Shown piece by piece: positions 30,236-39,613 of a stretch of 64,000 nt of DNA; position 1 is the first letter of the stretch; the number at the start of each line of letters is the position of its first letter. A model generated the notes under the pieces. The model searched no databases. It was not told the DNA's origin and saw nothing but the letters and a program-made list of their open reading frames with translations. The stretch lies in the NCBI RefSeq assembly GCF_004353525.1, contig NZ_CP085524.1, positions 62,001-126,000 of the forward strand, given 5' to 3'. The stretch is from Zhaonella formicivorans (GTDB lineage: Bacteria > Bacillota > DUOV01 > Zhaonellaceae). Both the position numbers and the translations under genes were made by a program.

Positions 30236-31444
30236 ATGGCTGCTAACCTGAAAGACTTAGCTCAAAAAATAAATGAATACGTGGAAAAGGAACAAGATAA
30301 TATTGTACAGTTCTTAAAGGAGTTTATTGCCATTGAAAGTGTTACCTATAACGAAGGAAATGCAGTCAAATTTTTAGCCGATAAAATGAAAGAATTCGGC
30401 TATGATGAGGTGAGAATAGATCCCGTCGGCAATGTGATAGGACGCATTGGCTCCGGAAAAACGGTTCTATTGTATGATGCCCATATTGATACTGTAGAAC
30501 CGGGAGAGGCTAAAGACTGGGGATTTAACCCGCTGGAAGCCCAAGTTAAGGAGGGCGTTATTCATGGCCGTGGTGCGGTGGATGATAAGGGCTGCTTGGC
30601 AGGTATAACATACGCTGGTAAAGCCATCAAAGAGCTTGGTTTAGAAAGTGATTTTACCTTATGGGTATCAGGTTCGATATCTGAAGAAGATGTTGAAGGA
30701 TCCTGCGTACAAGCGATGATGGAAGAAAATAAGGATATTAAGCCTGATTTTATTCTAGTCGCTGAACCGAGCAGCATGAGGTTGGTAAGAGGTCATAAAG
30801 GCAGGGCCTTATTGAAGATTACAGTTCCTGGCAAGGCCGCCCATGCCAGTGCCGCCTGGAGAGGCGAAAATGCTTTGATTAAAGCTTTGCCGATTATAGA
30901 AGGTATCGACAAATATAATGATTTTATTGAAGATCCTTTTTTGGGCAAAGGGACCATAGAAGTTACCAAAGTTGATTGTAAGACACCGTCTTTAAATACA
31001 ATTCCAGGAGAAGTTACAATCATCTGCGACCGCCGAATTTCATGCGGGGAATCAATTGAGGACCTGCTTAACGAAGTGAAGCCGTTTGTTGATAAAGTCT
31101 CAGGAGCGAAAGCTGAAATCGATACGGAGAAAGTTACTTCGTACACCGGCTATGAGATTACTTGTGTTGATTACTTCCCTTCTTGGGTCATGCCGGAAGA
31201 TCACAAGATTGTAGTTGCAGGTAGAAAGGCTTTTAGTACACTCTTTGGCAAAGAACCGGTTGTAGGCAAGTGGGATTTTTGCACCAATGCAACTCACTTA
31301 TGTGGCAGAACAGGTATTCCCAGCCTGGGATTTGGGCCCGGCGATGAATCCTTATGCCACTCAACCGAAGATAAAGTGCCTATTAGCGAGTTAGTTGATG
31401 CCATTAAGTTTTATGCATTATTTCCATTTGCCATAATTGAATAA
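30236..31444 (+). CDS. ygeY: YgeY-family M20 metallohydrolase
   Basis: 402-residue M20 peptidase/deacylase-like enzyme of the selenium-metabolism-linked YgeY group. Metal ligands are visible: His in LLYDAHIDTVEPG, Asp in GRGAVDDKGCLAG, the Glu pair in SGSISEEDVEG, Glu in VAEPSSM and His in ESLCHSTEDKVP. Such enzymes usually cleave amide bonds such as ureido or acyl groups on amino acids. ATG 30236 follows GAAAGGA; the frame could extend to 30206. Its partner ygeW follows, as in the E. coli yge/yqe island. Confidence 0.88.
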   Translation: MAANLKDLAQKINEYVEKEQDNIVQFLKEFIAIESVTYNEGNAVKFLADKMKEFGYDEVRIDPVGNVIGRIGSGKTVLLYDAHIDTVEPGEAKDWGFNPLEAQVKEGVIHGRGAVDDKGCLAGITYAGKAIKELGLESDFTLWVSGSISEEDVEGSCVQAMMEENKDIKPDFILVAEPSSMRLVRGHKGRALLKITVPGKAAHASAAWRGENALIKALPIIEGIDKYNDFIEDPFLGKGTIEVTKVDCKTPSLNTIPGEVTIICDRRISCGESIEDLLNEVKPFVDKVSGAKAEIDTEKVTSYTGYEITCVDYFPSWVMPEDHKIVVAGRKAFSTLFGKEPVVGKWDFCTNATHLCGRTGIPSLGFGPGDESLCHSTEDKVPISELVDAIKFYALFPFAIIE

Positions 31445-31546
31445 TGTGGAAACTTGGCCGCGCTAAATTCCCTGAAAAGAAGGATTAGTGCAGGCTTTAG
31501 TTTACATAACATTGCAGAATTTATAAAAATAAAAGGAGGAAAAAAG

Positions 31547-32545
31547 ATGCAAACACATTTCAAGGGTAAGCACCTATTATGCGAACAAGACTGGACAAAT
31601 GAGGAACTGGAAACTTTATTTAGAGTGGCTGAAGATCTCAAAATGAAGTATGCCATGGATGTTCCTCATGAACTATGTAAAAATAAATCTTTGTTCATGC
31701 TTTTCTTCGAAGAATCAACCCGTACCAGAAACGCTTTCGAGTGTGGAATTACACAGCTCGGCGGTCATGCCAACTACCTAACTCCGAAAGCTACCCAGAT
31801 TGATCACGGCGAAACAGCAAAAGATACCATTGAAGTGCTGAGCCGCATGGGCCATGGTATCGGGATCCGTAACACCTTGGTAGGCGGACATAAATGGATG
31901 GCTGAAGTGGCTAAATACTCTAAAATACCCGTTTACAACATGCAGTGCGATATCTGGCATCCAACCCAATCTATTGCCGACTTGTTTACTATCAGGGAGA
32001 AATTTGGCACGAACTTGAGAGGTCTAAAGTTTGTTATTTCCTGGACCTCTGCTCCCAACTATGTACGTCCCTTATCAATGGCCCAATCTCTTGTTGCTTT
32101 GATGCCTCGTTTTGGGATGGATGTAACTTTGGCTCATCCTGAGAAATTCGATTTGATGCCGGAAGTTATTGAAATGGCCAAAGAAAACGCCAGAAAGGCC
32201 GGTTCTAAATTTGAAATTGTGCATGATATGGATGAGGCGTGCAAAGATGCCGATATCATCTATGCTAAAGGTTGGGGTCCGATTATGCACGTGGGCAATG
32301 ACGAGGCTGCCGGCTTGAAACTTATTGATGAGAACCCGGGCTGGATCGTTGACAGCAGACGGATGAAGCTTGCGAAAGAGCACGCAATCTACATGCACTG
32401 CATGCCTGCCGACCGTGACGTAGAAGTAACAAGCGAGGTTATGGATGGACCGCAGTCAGTCCTCTACGATCAAGCTGAAAACAGGATGCATACCATTAAA
32501 GCTTTAATGGCTTTAACTATGGGTAACGTAGCTTCGAGAAGATAA
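31547..32545 (+). CDS. ygeW: Knotted carbamoyltransferase YgeW
   Basis: 332-residue member of the aspartate/ornithine carbamoyltransferase superfamily. The carbamoyl-phosphate loop is FFEESTRTRNAFE, and the second phosphate motif DIWHPTQSIADL; HCMPADRDVEVTSEVMDGPQ is specific to the YgeW group. The acceptor is not settled; in this family the reaction may run towards carbamoyl phosphate from a ureido compound. ATG 31547 follows AAAAGGAGG; the 31-residue upstream extension is unlikely. A strong terminator follows. Confidence 0.9.
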   Translation: MQTHFKGKHLLCEQDWTNEELETLFRVAEDLKMKYAMDVPHELCKNKSLFMLFFEESTRTRNAFECGITQLGGHANYLTPKATQIDHGETAKDTIEVLSRMGHGIGIRNTLVGGHKWMAEVAKYSKIPVYNMQCDIWHPTQSIADLFTIREKFGTNLRGLKFVISWTSAPNYVRPLSMAQSLVALMPRFGMDVTLAHPEKFDLMPEVIEMAKENARKAGSKFEIVHDMDEACKDADIIYAKGWGPIMHVGNDEAAGLKLIDENPGWIVDSRRMKLAKEHAIYMHCMPADRDVEVTSEVMDGPQSVLYDQAENRMHTIKALMALTMGNVASRR

Positions 32546-32573
32546 ATTGGATGCTAATCAATTTCTTGAGAAT

Positions 32574-32605
32574 AAAAAAGCCTAACCTTAGGTTAGGCTT
32601 TTTTT
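32574..32605 (+). terminator. Intrinsic terminator after ygeW
   Basis: AAAAAAGCCTAACC, loop TTA, GGTTAGGCTTTTTTT: near-perfect and T-rich on both strands. Confidence 0.92.
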
Positions 32606-32724
32606 ATAGTAAATTATCAGGTGGCAATTAAATACCATGGATGGCTTTTTGTTTCAAAGTTATAATATACCAAAAGATACTGAAAGTATCCTGACCAGCA
32701 AGCGCATCTTGAGGAGGAGTAGTG

Positions 32725-33360
32725 ATGGTTAAAATCTTAGGCATCAGCGGCAGTCCAAGGAAAGGCGCTACCGAATATGTGGTGGGGGAAGCGCTTAAAG
32801 CTGCTGCTGAAATACCGGGCGTGGAAACGGAGATGATTACCCTTCGCGGCAAAAAAATTGCTCCGTGCAACCATTGTGATTATTGCCGGCGTGAGAAGAC
32901 ATGGTGTGTTATTAAAGATGACATGCTTGATCTGATTACCAAGTTTATAGAAGCGGATGCATTTATTATAGCTTCGCCTGTTTATGTATATACCACAACA
33001 CCACAGTTGCAGGCATTCTTTAGCCGGATGAGAGCATGTTTCCATGTGTTTCCCGGCAGGCTGCGCAATAAATTCGGAGCGGCTATTGCCGTAGGGGGTA
33101 CCCGAAACGGCGGACAGGAGATGACCATTAATACCATTATTAACCTGCTGATGGCCAGGGGCATTAATGTTGTAAGCAATGAGACTGGCGGATATGCCGG
33201 TGGCAAAGTTTGGTCCAAAGATAAAAAGGCTGAAGGTGCTGCCGAGGATTTGATTGGCATGGAGACAGTTACGAAGCTTGCTAAAAAACTGGCAGAAGTG
33301 GCCGTAACTTATGCGGCCGGACTAAAAGCTATAGCAGAAAATACAGATCAGGTAGGGTAA
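32725..33360 (+). CDS. Iron-sulfur flavoprotein (NADPH-dependent FMN reductase family), copy 1
   Basis: 211 residues. The flavodoxin-like FMN loop is GISGSPRKGATE. A C-x2-C-x2-C-x6-C motif at C48, C51, C54 and C61 is the [4Fe-4S] signature of Isf-type proteins, which shuttle electrons between ferredoxin and other partners. SPVYVYTTTPQLQAFFSRM and AVGGTRNGGQE complete the FMN site. It is a close paralogue of the gene at 38619. A likely role is electron supply to a reductive step in the island. GAGGAGGAG precedes the ATG at 32725. Confidence 0.85.
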   Translation: MVKILGISGSPRKGATEYVVGEALKAAAEIPGVETEMITLRGKKIAPCNHCDYCRREKTWCVIKDDMLDLITKFIEADAFIIASPVYVYTTTPQLQAFFSRMRACFHVFPGRLRNKFGAAIAVGGTRNGGQEMTINTIINLLMARGINVVSNETGGYAGGKVWSKDKKAEGAAEDLIGMETVTKLAKKLAEVAVTYAAGLKAIAENTDQVG

Positions 33361-33824
33361 ACAGCTTAATGATTAATATGGTGGTCTAAATTCAGAAGAG
33401 TTTTCCTCTGGATAATTTCACATTGCCATGCTTTGTCAACACAAAGATGTTTTAGAAGAGTGAAATAAAAATTTTTGTTTAACTATGTTGAAAACGTTTG
33501 ATTATAGAGGAATTTGGTTGCTAGTTGTAGAATATATGCTTTAGAAATACTGAAAAAGTTAAATTTAACAAAATTAAAACTAACCTAAAACTAAGGTCTG
33601 CAAACCACTGATTTTATTCAAGTTGTGTTTTTAAAATTAGTTGGTTTTAAGAGAGGTCCGGGTTGGCCAAGTTGCCGGTTTAAACGAACAAGTCTTGGGT
33701 GTAGTAGCATTGAAAGGGGTGAGGGCCGCGCTATGCTGATTGTTCAAGGCCGGTGCCACGCTTGGTTTATCTTGGGCAGTGATGAATTAAGACTTTGCCA
33801 ATTACCAAACGCGGGAGGGAGAAC
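33361..33824 (+). other. 464-base non-coding gap
   Basis: AT-rich first half, more GC-rich second half (33655-33790). The only open frame, at 33625, has no family resemblance and overlaps the permease start. I see no clear promoter, terminator or riboswitch, although the region must hold the signals for the transporter genes that follow. Confidence 0.4.
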
Positions 33825-34919
33825 ATGGCAACTAAAGATGTAACAAACGGTGAAAACATAATAATCAAAGGTATGAAAAGCTTAACACTGCCATTGCTGG
33901 CTATAATTTCGGCGTTGGTATTAGGTGCGATAATTATCATTCTGATGAAGCTGGACCCTATCAAAGCATACCAAAGCCTTTTAAAAGGCTCATTGGGCAG
34001 CACTAATGCGATCGGTGAGACTTTGGTTAAAACTACGCCGCTTATTTTTACAGGCTTAAGTTTCGCGCTGGCAAAACGGTGCGGTTTAATTAACCTCGGT
34101 GCAGAAGGACAGCTATATATGGGTGGTTTTTTGGCAACTGTAGTGGGTATCTATATAAAAGGACTGCCCTTGTTTATTCATTTGCCATTGGCAATCCTGG
34201 CAGGTTTTATTGGAGGAGGCTTATGGGGACTTTTAGCTGCGTGGCTGAAAGTGAAATTCGGGGCCAGTGAGTTGATTACCACAATTATGTTAAACTATAT
34301 AGCTATTCACTGGGTCAGTTATCTGGTTACCGGACCCATGAAAGAGCCGCCGGGGAATTTCCCGCAAACGCCGGCAGTGGAGTTATCTGCACAGTTGCCC
34401 AGGATACTTCCGGGGACAAGGCTGCATTTAGGGTTGATAGTTGCTTTGTTGGCTATTGTATTATTTTATATCTTTCTCTGGAAAACAACAGTTGGTTATG
34501 AAACCAGGGTTGTGGGGCAAAACATTGATGCCGCCCGGTATGCCGGAATAAATCCAGAGCGCAATGCATATTTAGCAATGTTTATCGCGGGCGGCTTTGG
34601 CGGAATGGCTGGCATGAACGAGATCTTGGGAATACAGCAAAGGTTGTTTCAGGCATTTTCCCCGGGTTACGGTTTTGACGGCATTGCAGTCGCGCTGCTT
34701 GGACAGAACACTCCTATCGGTATTCTTCTATCCGGAATACTGTTTGGCATTTTGCGCAGCGGTGCCAATATGATGCAAATGGCTGCCAAGGTCCCCATTG
34801 CAGTAATCTATATTATTCAGGCTTTAGTTATCATGTTCGTCGTCGGCAGTAGCATTTTTACCATGCTGCAGAAACGTAGAAGTTTAGCAGCCGCCGCGAA
34901 GGGAGGCAACGTCCAGTGA
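33825..34919 (+). CDS. ABC transporter permease, nucleoside/purine type (BPD_transp_2), set 1A
   Basis: 364-residue inner-membrane permease with about nine hydrophobic segments and the family phrases ETLVKTTPLIFTGLSFALA, GLINLGAEGQLYMGG and GFDGIAVALLGQNTPIG. These are the hallmarks of the YufP/NupB-type permeases that work with BmpA-like lipoproteins. ATG 33825 follows GGGAGGGAG; a start at 33795 adds residues lacking support. It overlaps the next permease by 4 bases. Confidence 0.9.
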   Translation: MATKDVTNGENIIIKGMKSLTLPLLAIISALVLGAIIIILMKLDPIKAYQSLLKGSLGSTNAIGETLVKTTPLIFTGLSFALAKRCGLINLGAEGQLYMGGFLATVVGIYIKGLPLFIHLPLAILAGFIGGGLWGLLAAWLKVKFGASELITTIMLNYIAIHWVSYLVTGPMKEPPGNFPQTPAVELSAQLPRILPGTRLHLGLIVALLAIVLFYIFLWKTTVGYETRVVGQNIDAARYAGINPERNAYLAMFIAGGFGGMAGMNEILGIQQRLFQAFSPGYGFDGIAVALLGQNTPIGILLSGILFGILRSGANMMQMAAKVPIAVIYIIQALVIMFVVGSSIFTMLQKRRSLAAAAKGGNVQ

Positions 34920-35836
34920 TAGATGTAATTACAAATTTCCTTGCAGCAGATATTCGCACAGCGACACCGATTCTGTTGGCTGCCCTGGGCTTGGTTTACG
35001 GAGAAAGATCCGGTGTGGTAAACATCGGCGCTGAGGGGATGATGTTGACCGGAGCGTTAGCCGGTGTAGCCGGGTCCTATTATTTGGGGAGCGCATGGTA
35101 TGGGGCTTTAGCCGGCATGCTTTGCGGCGCTTTGATTTCTCTTATCTTTGCTTATTTAACAATTACAGTTAAGGCAGACCAGGTAGTTGTGGGTGCGGCA
35201 ATCAATATTTTGGGACTGGGAATAACGACTTCCTTTGCCCGCGTTATGTTTGGTGTTAATACCGCTCCGCCCAAAATCGATTCTTTCACTCCGGTAGCGG
35301 TACCTGTATTATCCAAAATTCCTGTAATCGGACCGGTGTTCTTCCAACAGAACGCTTTAGTTTATATTGCCTTGCTGCTTGTCCCGGTTGCCTATTTCAT
35401 TTTGTTTAAAACTGATATCGGTTTAAAAGTAAGGGCAGTGGGCGAACACCCCAAAGCTTGCGACACAGTGGGTATTGACGTATATAAAGTACGTTACGGC
35501 AGTGTCCTTGTTAGCGGCTTATTATCAGGTTTGGCTGGCTCCTACGTATCGCTGGGACTTTTGAGCTTTTTTACGGAAAATATGATAGCCGGCCGGGGTT
35601 TCATAGCTTTGGCAGCGGTTATCTTTGGCAAGTGGAATCCACTGGGCGCTTTGGGCGCAGCCCTGCTGTTCGGTGCAGGAGATGCCCTGCAGTTCCGCTT
35701 GCAGGCTTCAGGGACCGAGATTCCGTTTCAATTCCTGCTCATGGTGCCGTATATATTGACTATTTTAGCTTTGGCAGGCTTTGTTGGTAAGTCCCAGGGA
35801 CCTGCCGCCAGTGGTGTGCCCTACAGCAAAGAATAA
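34916..35836 (+). CDS. ABC transporter permease, nucleoside/purine type, set 1B
   Basis: 306-residue partner permease (YufQ/NupC-like). Typical phrases are ATPILLAALGLVYGERSGVV, NIGAEGMMLTGALAG and GRGFIALAAVIFGKWNPLG. It starts at GTG 34916, overlapping the previous stop. The ATPase for this pair is probably the one at 39614, since no ATPase is adjacent. Confidence 0.9.
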   Translation: MIDVITNFLAADIRTATPILLAALGLVYGERSGVVNIGAEGMMLTGALAGVAGSYYLGSAWYGALAGMLCGALISLIFAYLTITVKADQVVVGAAINILGLGITTSFARVMFGVNTAPPKIDSFTPVAVPVLSKIPVIGPVFFQQNALVYIALLLVPVAYFILFKTDIGLKVRAVGEHPKACDTVGIDVYKVRYGSVLVSGLLSGLAGSYVSLGLLSFFTENMIAGRGFIALAAVIFGKWNPLGALGAALLFGAGDALQFRLQASGTEIPFQFLLMVPYILTILALAGFVGKSQGPAASGVPYSKE

Positions 35837-35898
35837 TTAGTTATCGCTTGCTGGAATAAAGCTAGGTGCACACTGTCGTTGCACAGAGAGGTGAGTAG

Positions 35899-37248
35899 AT
35901 GTCGACTTTAATTAAAAATGGCTGGATCCTTACCATGGATGACGATAGCACAGTCTACGCTAACGGTTACCTTTGGATTTCCGCTGACCGGATCGCGGAA
36001 GTGGGACAGGATCCTGAACGGCAAGATGAGCTTTCCCGGGAAGCGGATGAGGTCATTGATGCAGCTGGTAAAATTGTCATACCCGGCCTCATCAATGCCC
36101 ATACCCACCTGTTCCAGACTTTTACCAGGGGTTTAGCTGATGATAAACCTCTGTTGGATTGGCTGCGGGAAGAAATCTGGCCTTTTTCGTTAAAAATGGA
36201 AGAGGAAGACTTTTATTTGGCGGCACTTATCGGTTGCGTGGAAAATTTGAAAACCGGTGCAACCAGCGTAATTGATCAGCATTATATTCATACCACCAAG
36301 GGTACTTCCGACAGGGTGTTCAGCGCCATGCAGCAAAGCGGAATCAGGGGCAGCCTTTGCCGGTGCTTTGCCAATATAGAATACCATCCGGATTTAAGGG
36401 AAGAGAAAGAAGTCATTTTAGGCGAACTGGAGCGTTTGTACAGGGAATGGCATGGGAAAGCAGACGGCAGGCTGACATTGTCGGTAGGTCCGTTGAACCC
36501 ATGGGGCTGCAGCCCGGACCTGCTGGTGGAAAGCGCTGAGTTTGCAAGGGGGCATGGTTTAAAATATCAGGTTCACACAGCTGAGACCCGCTCCGTTGTG
36601 GAACGTACTGTTGAAAAGTACGGTAAGAGGAATGTTGCATTTTTCCATGAACTCGGGGTTTTAGGGCCGGATACGCAGCTGGTGCATGCTGTATGGCTGG
36701 ATGATACTGAAATCGACATGGTAAAAGACTCCGGCGCCATGATCGTGCACTGTCCGGTTGCCAATATGTATCTGGCTTCAGGTGTGGCTCCGGTGCCAAA
36801 GTATTTGGAAAATGACATTATTGTGGCTTTGGCGACTGATGGACCAGGCAGCAACAACAGTCAGGATATGGTGGCGGTTCTCAAGTTTACCGCCTGCCTG
36901 CATAAAGTTTCGACATTGAACTCCACTGTGCTTTATCCTGAAGATGTTCTGGCTATGGCCACCGCAGGCGGGGCAAAGGCAATGGGCAGGGAAGATTTGG
37001 GCAAGCTTGCCAAAGGCATGAAAGCGGACATAGTTATTGTGGACTGGAAAAAACCTCATATCGCACCTGTCCATAGGCCTGTATCGGCTCTAGTATACAA
37101 CGCCAATGGGAATGATGTAGATACTGTGCTGGTAGACGGTAAAGTAGTAGTTAAAAATGGAAAAGCGGTTCTTGTCGATGAGGAGGCATTAATTGCTGAA
37201 TGCCAAGGCCGAATTAAAGCCATTCGCAAAGCGTTGGGCAGAGACTAA
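35899..37248 (+). CDS. Amidohydrolase, guanine/8-oxoguanine/triazine deaminase-like, copy 1
   Basis: 449-residue metallo-dependent hydrolase of the COG0402 deaminase group. Metal ligands: H-x-H in NAHTHLFQTFTRG, His in KYQVHTAET, His in LVHAVWLDD and Asp in ALATDGPGSNNSQDM. Members deaminate or dechlorinate purine, pterin and triazine rings. Placement directly after purine-type permeases supports a role in deaminating an imported purine. It is a paralogue of 51444. The ribosome binding site is AGAGAGGTGA, 6 bases before the ATG. Confidence 0.85.
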   Translation: MSTLIKNGWILTMDDDSTVYANGYLWISADRIAEVGQDPERQDELSREADEVIDAAGKIVIPGLINAHTHLFQTFTRGLADDKPLLDWLREEIWPFSLKMEEEDFYLAALIGCVENLKTGATSVIDQHYIHTTKGTSDRVFSAMQQSGIRGSLCRCFANIEYHPDLREEKEVILGELERLYREWHGKADGRLTLSVGPLNPWGCSPDLLVESAEFARGHGLKYQVHTAETRSVVERTVEKYGKRNVAFFHELGVLGPDTQLVHAVWLDDTEIDMVKDSGAMIVHCPVANMYLASGVAPVPKYLENDIIVALATDGPGSNNSQDMVAVLKFTACLHKVSTLNSTVLYPEDVLAMATAGGAKAMGREDLGKLAKGMKADIVIVDWKKPHIAPVHRPVSALVYNANGNDVDTVLVDGKVVVKNGKAVLVDEEALIAECQGRIKAIRKALGRD

Positions 37249-37272
37249 CGGCAGCTGCTGTTAGCCTGTTTC

Positions 37273-37281
37273 TGATATAAT
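37273..37281 (+). promoter_or_regulatory. Extended -10 promoter element for the bmpA copy 1 unit
   Basis: TGATATAAT at 37273-37281 lies 127 bases upstream of the lipoprotein gene and just after the amidohydrolase. The 5' leader that follows has no recognised fold. Confidence 0.45.
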
Positions 37282-37408
37282 TTTGCGAAAGGGGGTGGCA
37301 CAAGGCCAATTCGGTATAAACACGATTAGAAGCGAAGCCAAGTGTTTTTCCATCAAGTCTTTCCCGTTCGACTCTAAAAGCTACGGGTAAAAAAATTAAG
37401 GAGGAAAA

Positions 37409-38434
37409 ATGATGAAGCGGTTTCTAAGTGTTGGTTTAATCTTGGTATTGCTTGCAGCCCTCTTGCTGGCCGGCTGCGGCGGTTCCAAACAGGCTGAAGA
37501 CAACAAAGATAATGCAAGTGCACCCCAGAAAGACAAGCTTAAAGTTGCGGCTTTACTACCAGGCACTATCAACGACCAAGGATGGAATGCTACTGCCTAT
37601 CGCGGCCTGAAGCTAATTGAAGAAAAATTCGGTGCTGAAATTGCTTATACCGAGAAAGTGGCCCAGTCGGATATGGAAGAAAACTTCCGCGGCTATGCTT
37701 CACAGGGATTTGACATAGTGATTGGTCATGGCTTTGAGTTTGGGGATGCTGCTAAAAAAGTAGCTCCTGAATTTCCGGATGTTAAGTTCATTGTAACCAG
37801 CACCAACATCCACCAAGAGCCGAACCTGGCCTCTTTGAATACCGATAACTACGAGCAAGGGTTCTTACAAGGCGTAGTTGCAGGCTTAATCACTAAAACC
37901 GGTAAGGTAGGAGCTGTTGGTGGCATGGAGATTCCTCCTATAGCTGATTCTCTTAGGGGATTTGAAAAAGGTGCAAAATATGTAAACCAAAATGTTGAGG
38001 TGCTTTCCGCATTTACCGGTGATTTTGAAGATGCAGCCAAGGCTAAAGAAACTGCTTTGGCCATGATTGAAAAAGGCGCGGATGTGATTATGGCAGACGC
38101 TGACCAGGCAGGGATAGGCGCTATTGAAGCCGCTAAAGAAAAAGGCGTCCTGGCAATAGGCGCTAACGGTGACCAGAACTCTTTGGCCCCTGATACGGTT
38201 GTAACCAGTGGTTTTGATGACCTGGCATTTGCCATGGAGATCCTTGTTAACGACATTGTTAACGGCAAGTTCGAACCCAAGTTCTACGATCTTGGAGTTG
38301 CAGAAGGTGCTGTCTACCTGGCTCCGTACCATAGCTTTGAAGATAAGCTAGATCAGGCCGTTAAAGATAAAATTCAACAGATCTTTGAAGATATGAAATC
38401 CAATAAGCTTGATGCCCACGCTCTAGATAAATAA
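37409..38434 (+). CDS. BmpA/PnrA-like substrate-binding lipoprotein, copy 1
   Basis: 341 residues with a lipoprotein signal peptide and lipobox LLAGC (Cys23), so it is anchored outside the membrane. Core phrases: ALLPGTINDQGWNATAYRG, YASQGFDIVIGHGFEFGDA, GGMEIPPIADSLRGFEKGA. The family binds purine nucleosides or bases for ABC import. It is one of three paralogues here, all differing in pocket regions, so they may have different specificities. AAGGAGG precedes two adjacent ATG codons. Confidence 0.9.
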   Translation: MMKRFLSVGLILVLLAALLLAGCGGSKQAEDNKDNASAPQKDKLKVAALLPGTINDQGWNATAYRGLKLIEEKFGAEIAYTEKVAQSDMEENFRGYASQGFDIVIGHGFEFGDAAKKVAPEFPDVKFIVTSTNIHQEPNLASLNTDNYEQGFLQGVVAGLITKTGKVGAVGGMEIPPIADSLRGFEKGAKYVNQNVEVLSAFTGDFEDAAKAKETALAMIEKGADVIMADADQAGIGAIEAAKEKGVLAIGANGDQNSLAPDTVVTSGFDDLAFAMEILVNDIVNGKFEPKFYDLGVAEGAVYLAPYHSFEDKLDQAVKDKIQQIFEDMKSNKLDAHALDK

Positions 38435-38458
38435 TGTGAATATCAATAGTTTAATATT

Positions 38459-38479
38459 GGGGAGGGTTACTCCCTCCCC
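38459..38479 (+). terminator. Hairpin terminator after bmpA copy 1
   Basis: GGGGAGGG, loop TTACT, CCCTCCCC, then TTACATTTTAA. The T-tract is weak, so partial read-through is possible. Confidence 0.65.
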
Positions 38480-38618
38480 TTACATTTTAATATTATGATT
38501 CTTTTAGATTTTCAAAGGTAAGCGGCGTTTTTTATAGCTTTCGAAAACAATATGTGGGGCCGGCGCCCCGCGTTGTTAAATAAAATTCAAGTCACTGTAA
38601 ACACACAGGAGGGAAACT

Positions 38619-39290
38619 ATGGCTAAAATTTTAGGGATATGCGGGAGTGTCCGGAAAGGAGCAACAGAACACGCAGTAAGGGAAGCACTCAAAGCGGCAG
38701 AGAAAATTCCAGGAATCGAAACAGAATTTTGGACGGTCCGGGGGAAGAAAATAGGGTACTGTGTGCACTGTGACCGTTGCATCAGGGATAAGACCATGTG
38801 TGTCATTCAAGATGATCTCAAAGAACTGGAAAACCTCGTTTTGGAGGCCGACGGATTTATCATTGGCTCTCCGGTATACGACATGAACATTTCTGCCCAA
38901 TTGACAGCAGTGTTCAATAGGTTAAGACCTATCTACCTTGTACACCCGGGGGTATTGAAAAACAAAGTAGGCGGGGCAATAGCCACCGGTGGAACCAGGC
39001 ATGGCGGGCAGGAATTTGCCCTACAAGCTATTTTGAATTTCTACATCATGCATGAAATGCTGGCTTGTGGCGGATTAGGCGGCTGCTACAACGGCGGCAA
39101 AATCTGGTCTAAAGACATGAAAGCCCAAGGAGCAATAGATGATGCCGTAGGCATGGATACAGTAAGAAGGCTGGGCCGTGGTGTGGCGGAAGCGGCTATT
39201 GTTACGGCGCTGGGAAGAAAAGAATGGAGGGAAAAAGCCAAAGAACTAAATATTGACATTGAAGGCCAATCACCCCTGCGTGACCACTAA
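38619..39290 (+). CDS. Iron-sulfur flavoprotein, copy 2
   Basis: 223-residue paralogue of the protein at 32725, sharing ILGICGSVRKGATEH and the C48, C51, C54, C61 [4Fe-4S] motif (YCVHCDRCIRDKTMC), plus GSPVYDMNISAQLTAVFNRL and ATGGTRHGGQE. It precedes the MoaD-like gene by 21 bases and probably belongs to a unit with it. It may feed electrons to or from the AOR-type enzyme or a reductive purine step. Confidence 0.85.
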   Translation: MAKILGICGSVRKGATEHAVREALKAAEKIPGIETEFWTVRGKKIGYCVHCDRCIRDKTMCVIQDDLKELENLVLEADGFIIGSPVYDMNISAQLTAVFNRLRPIYLVHPGVLKNKVGGAIATGGTRHGGQEFALQAILNFYIMHEMLACGGLGGCYNGGKIWSKDMKAQGAIDDAVGMDTVRRLGRGVAEAAIVTALGRKEWREKAKELNIDIEGQSPLRDH

Positions 39291-39311
39291 AATGGCGGAG
39301 AGAGAATTTAA

Positions 39312-39587
39312 ATGCAAGTCCATGTAAAGTATTTTAACATCCTTCAGGAAGTTACAGGAAAGAAGGAAGAAATCCTAGATGTTGAGGACAATGCGGATTT
39401 GGCAGCCCTGATAGCCTTAATAGCGGGGAAGTACGGCGAATCAGAAATGGCGTTTTTCGACAGGGAAAAGAGGAGTCTTGCGGCCCATATTAGGGTATTT
39501 GTTGATAAAAAGCTAGTATATAATCCGGAGTATAAACTTTATGAAGGAGCCCAAGTCGCTTTGTTTTTTGCAGTAGTCGGCGGCTAA
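39312..39587 (+). CDS. MoaD/ThiS-family sulfur carrier
   Basis: 91 residues of beta-grasp type ending in the required Gly-Gly (FFAVVGG). In anaerobes such MoaD-like proteins often stand next to tungsten AOR-family genes, where they may supply the dithiolene sulfur for a dedicated pterin. Here the AOR gene is 2.7 kb downstream, after the ATPase and a lipoprotein. It follows the iron-sulfur flavoprotein. Confidence 0.85.
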   Translation: MQVHVKYFNILQEVTGKKEEILDVEDNADLAALIALIAGKYGESEMAFFDREKRSLAAHIRVFVDKKLVYNPEYKLYEGAQVALFFAVVGG

Positions 39588-39613
39588 TCTATAATATGTG
39601 AGGTGGTCCTCTG

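Noticed and set aside
33625-33843. 72-codon frame in the gap before the first permease
   Set aside because: No family resemblance, no convincing start signal, and it overlaps the well-supported permease start.
37282-37408. Sigma-54 promoter around TGGCAC at 37295
   Set aside because: The downstream GC element at the correct spacing is missing.
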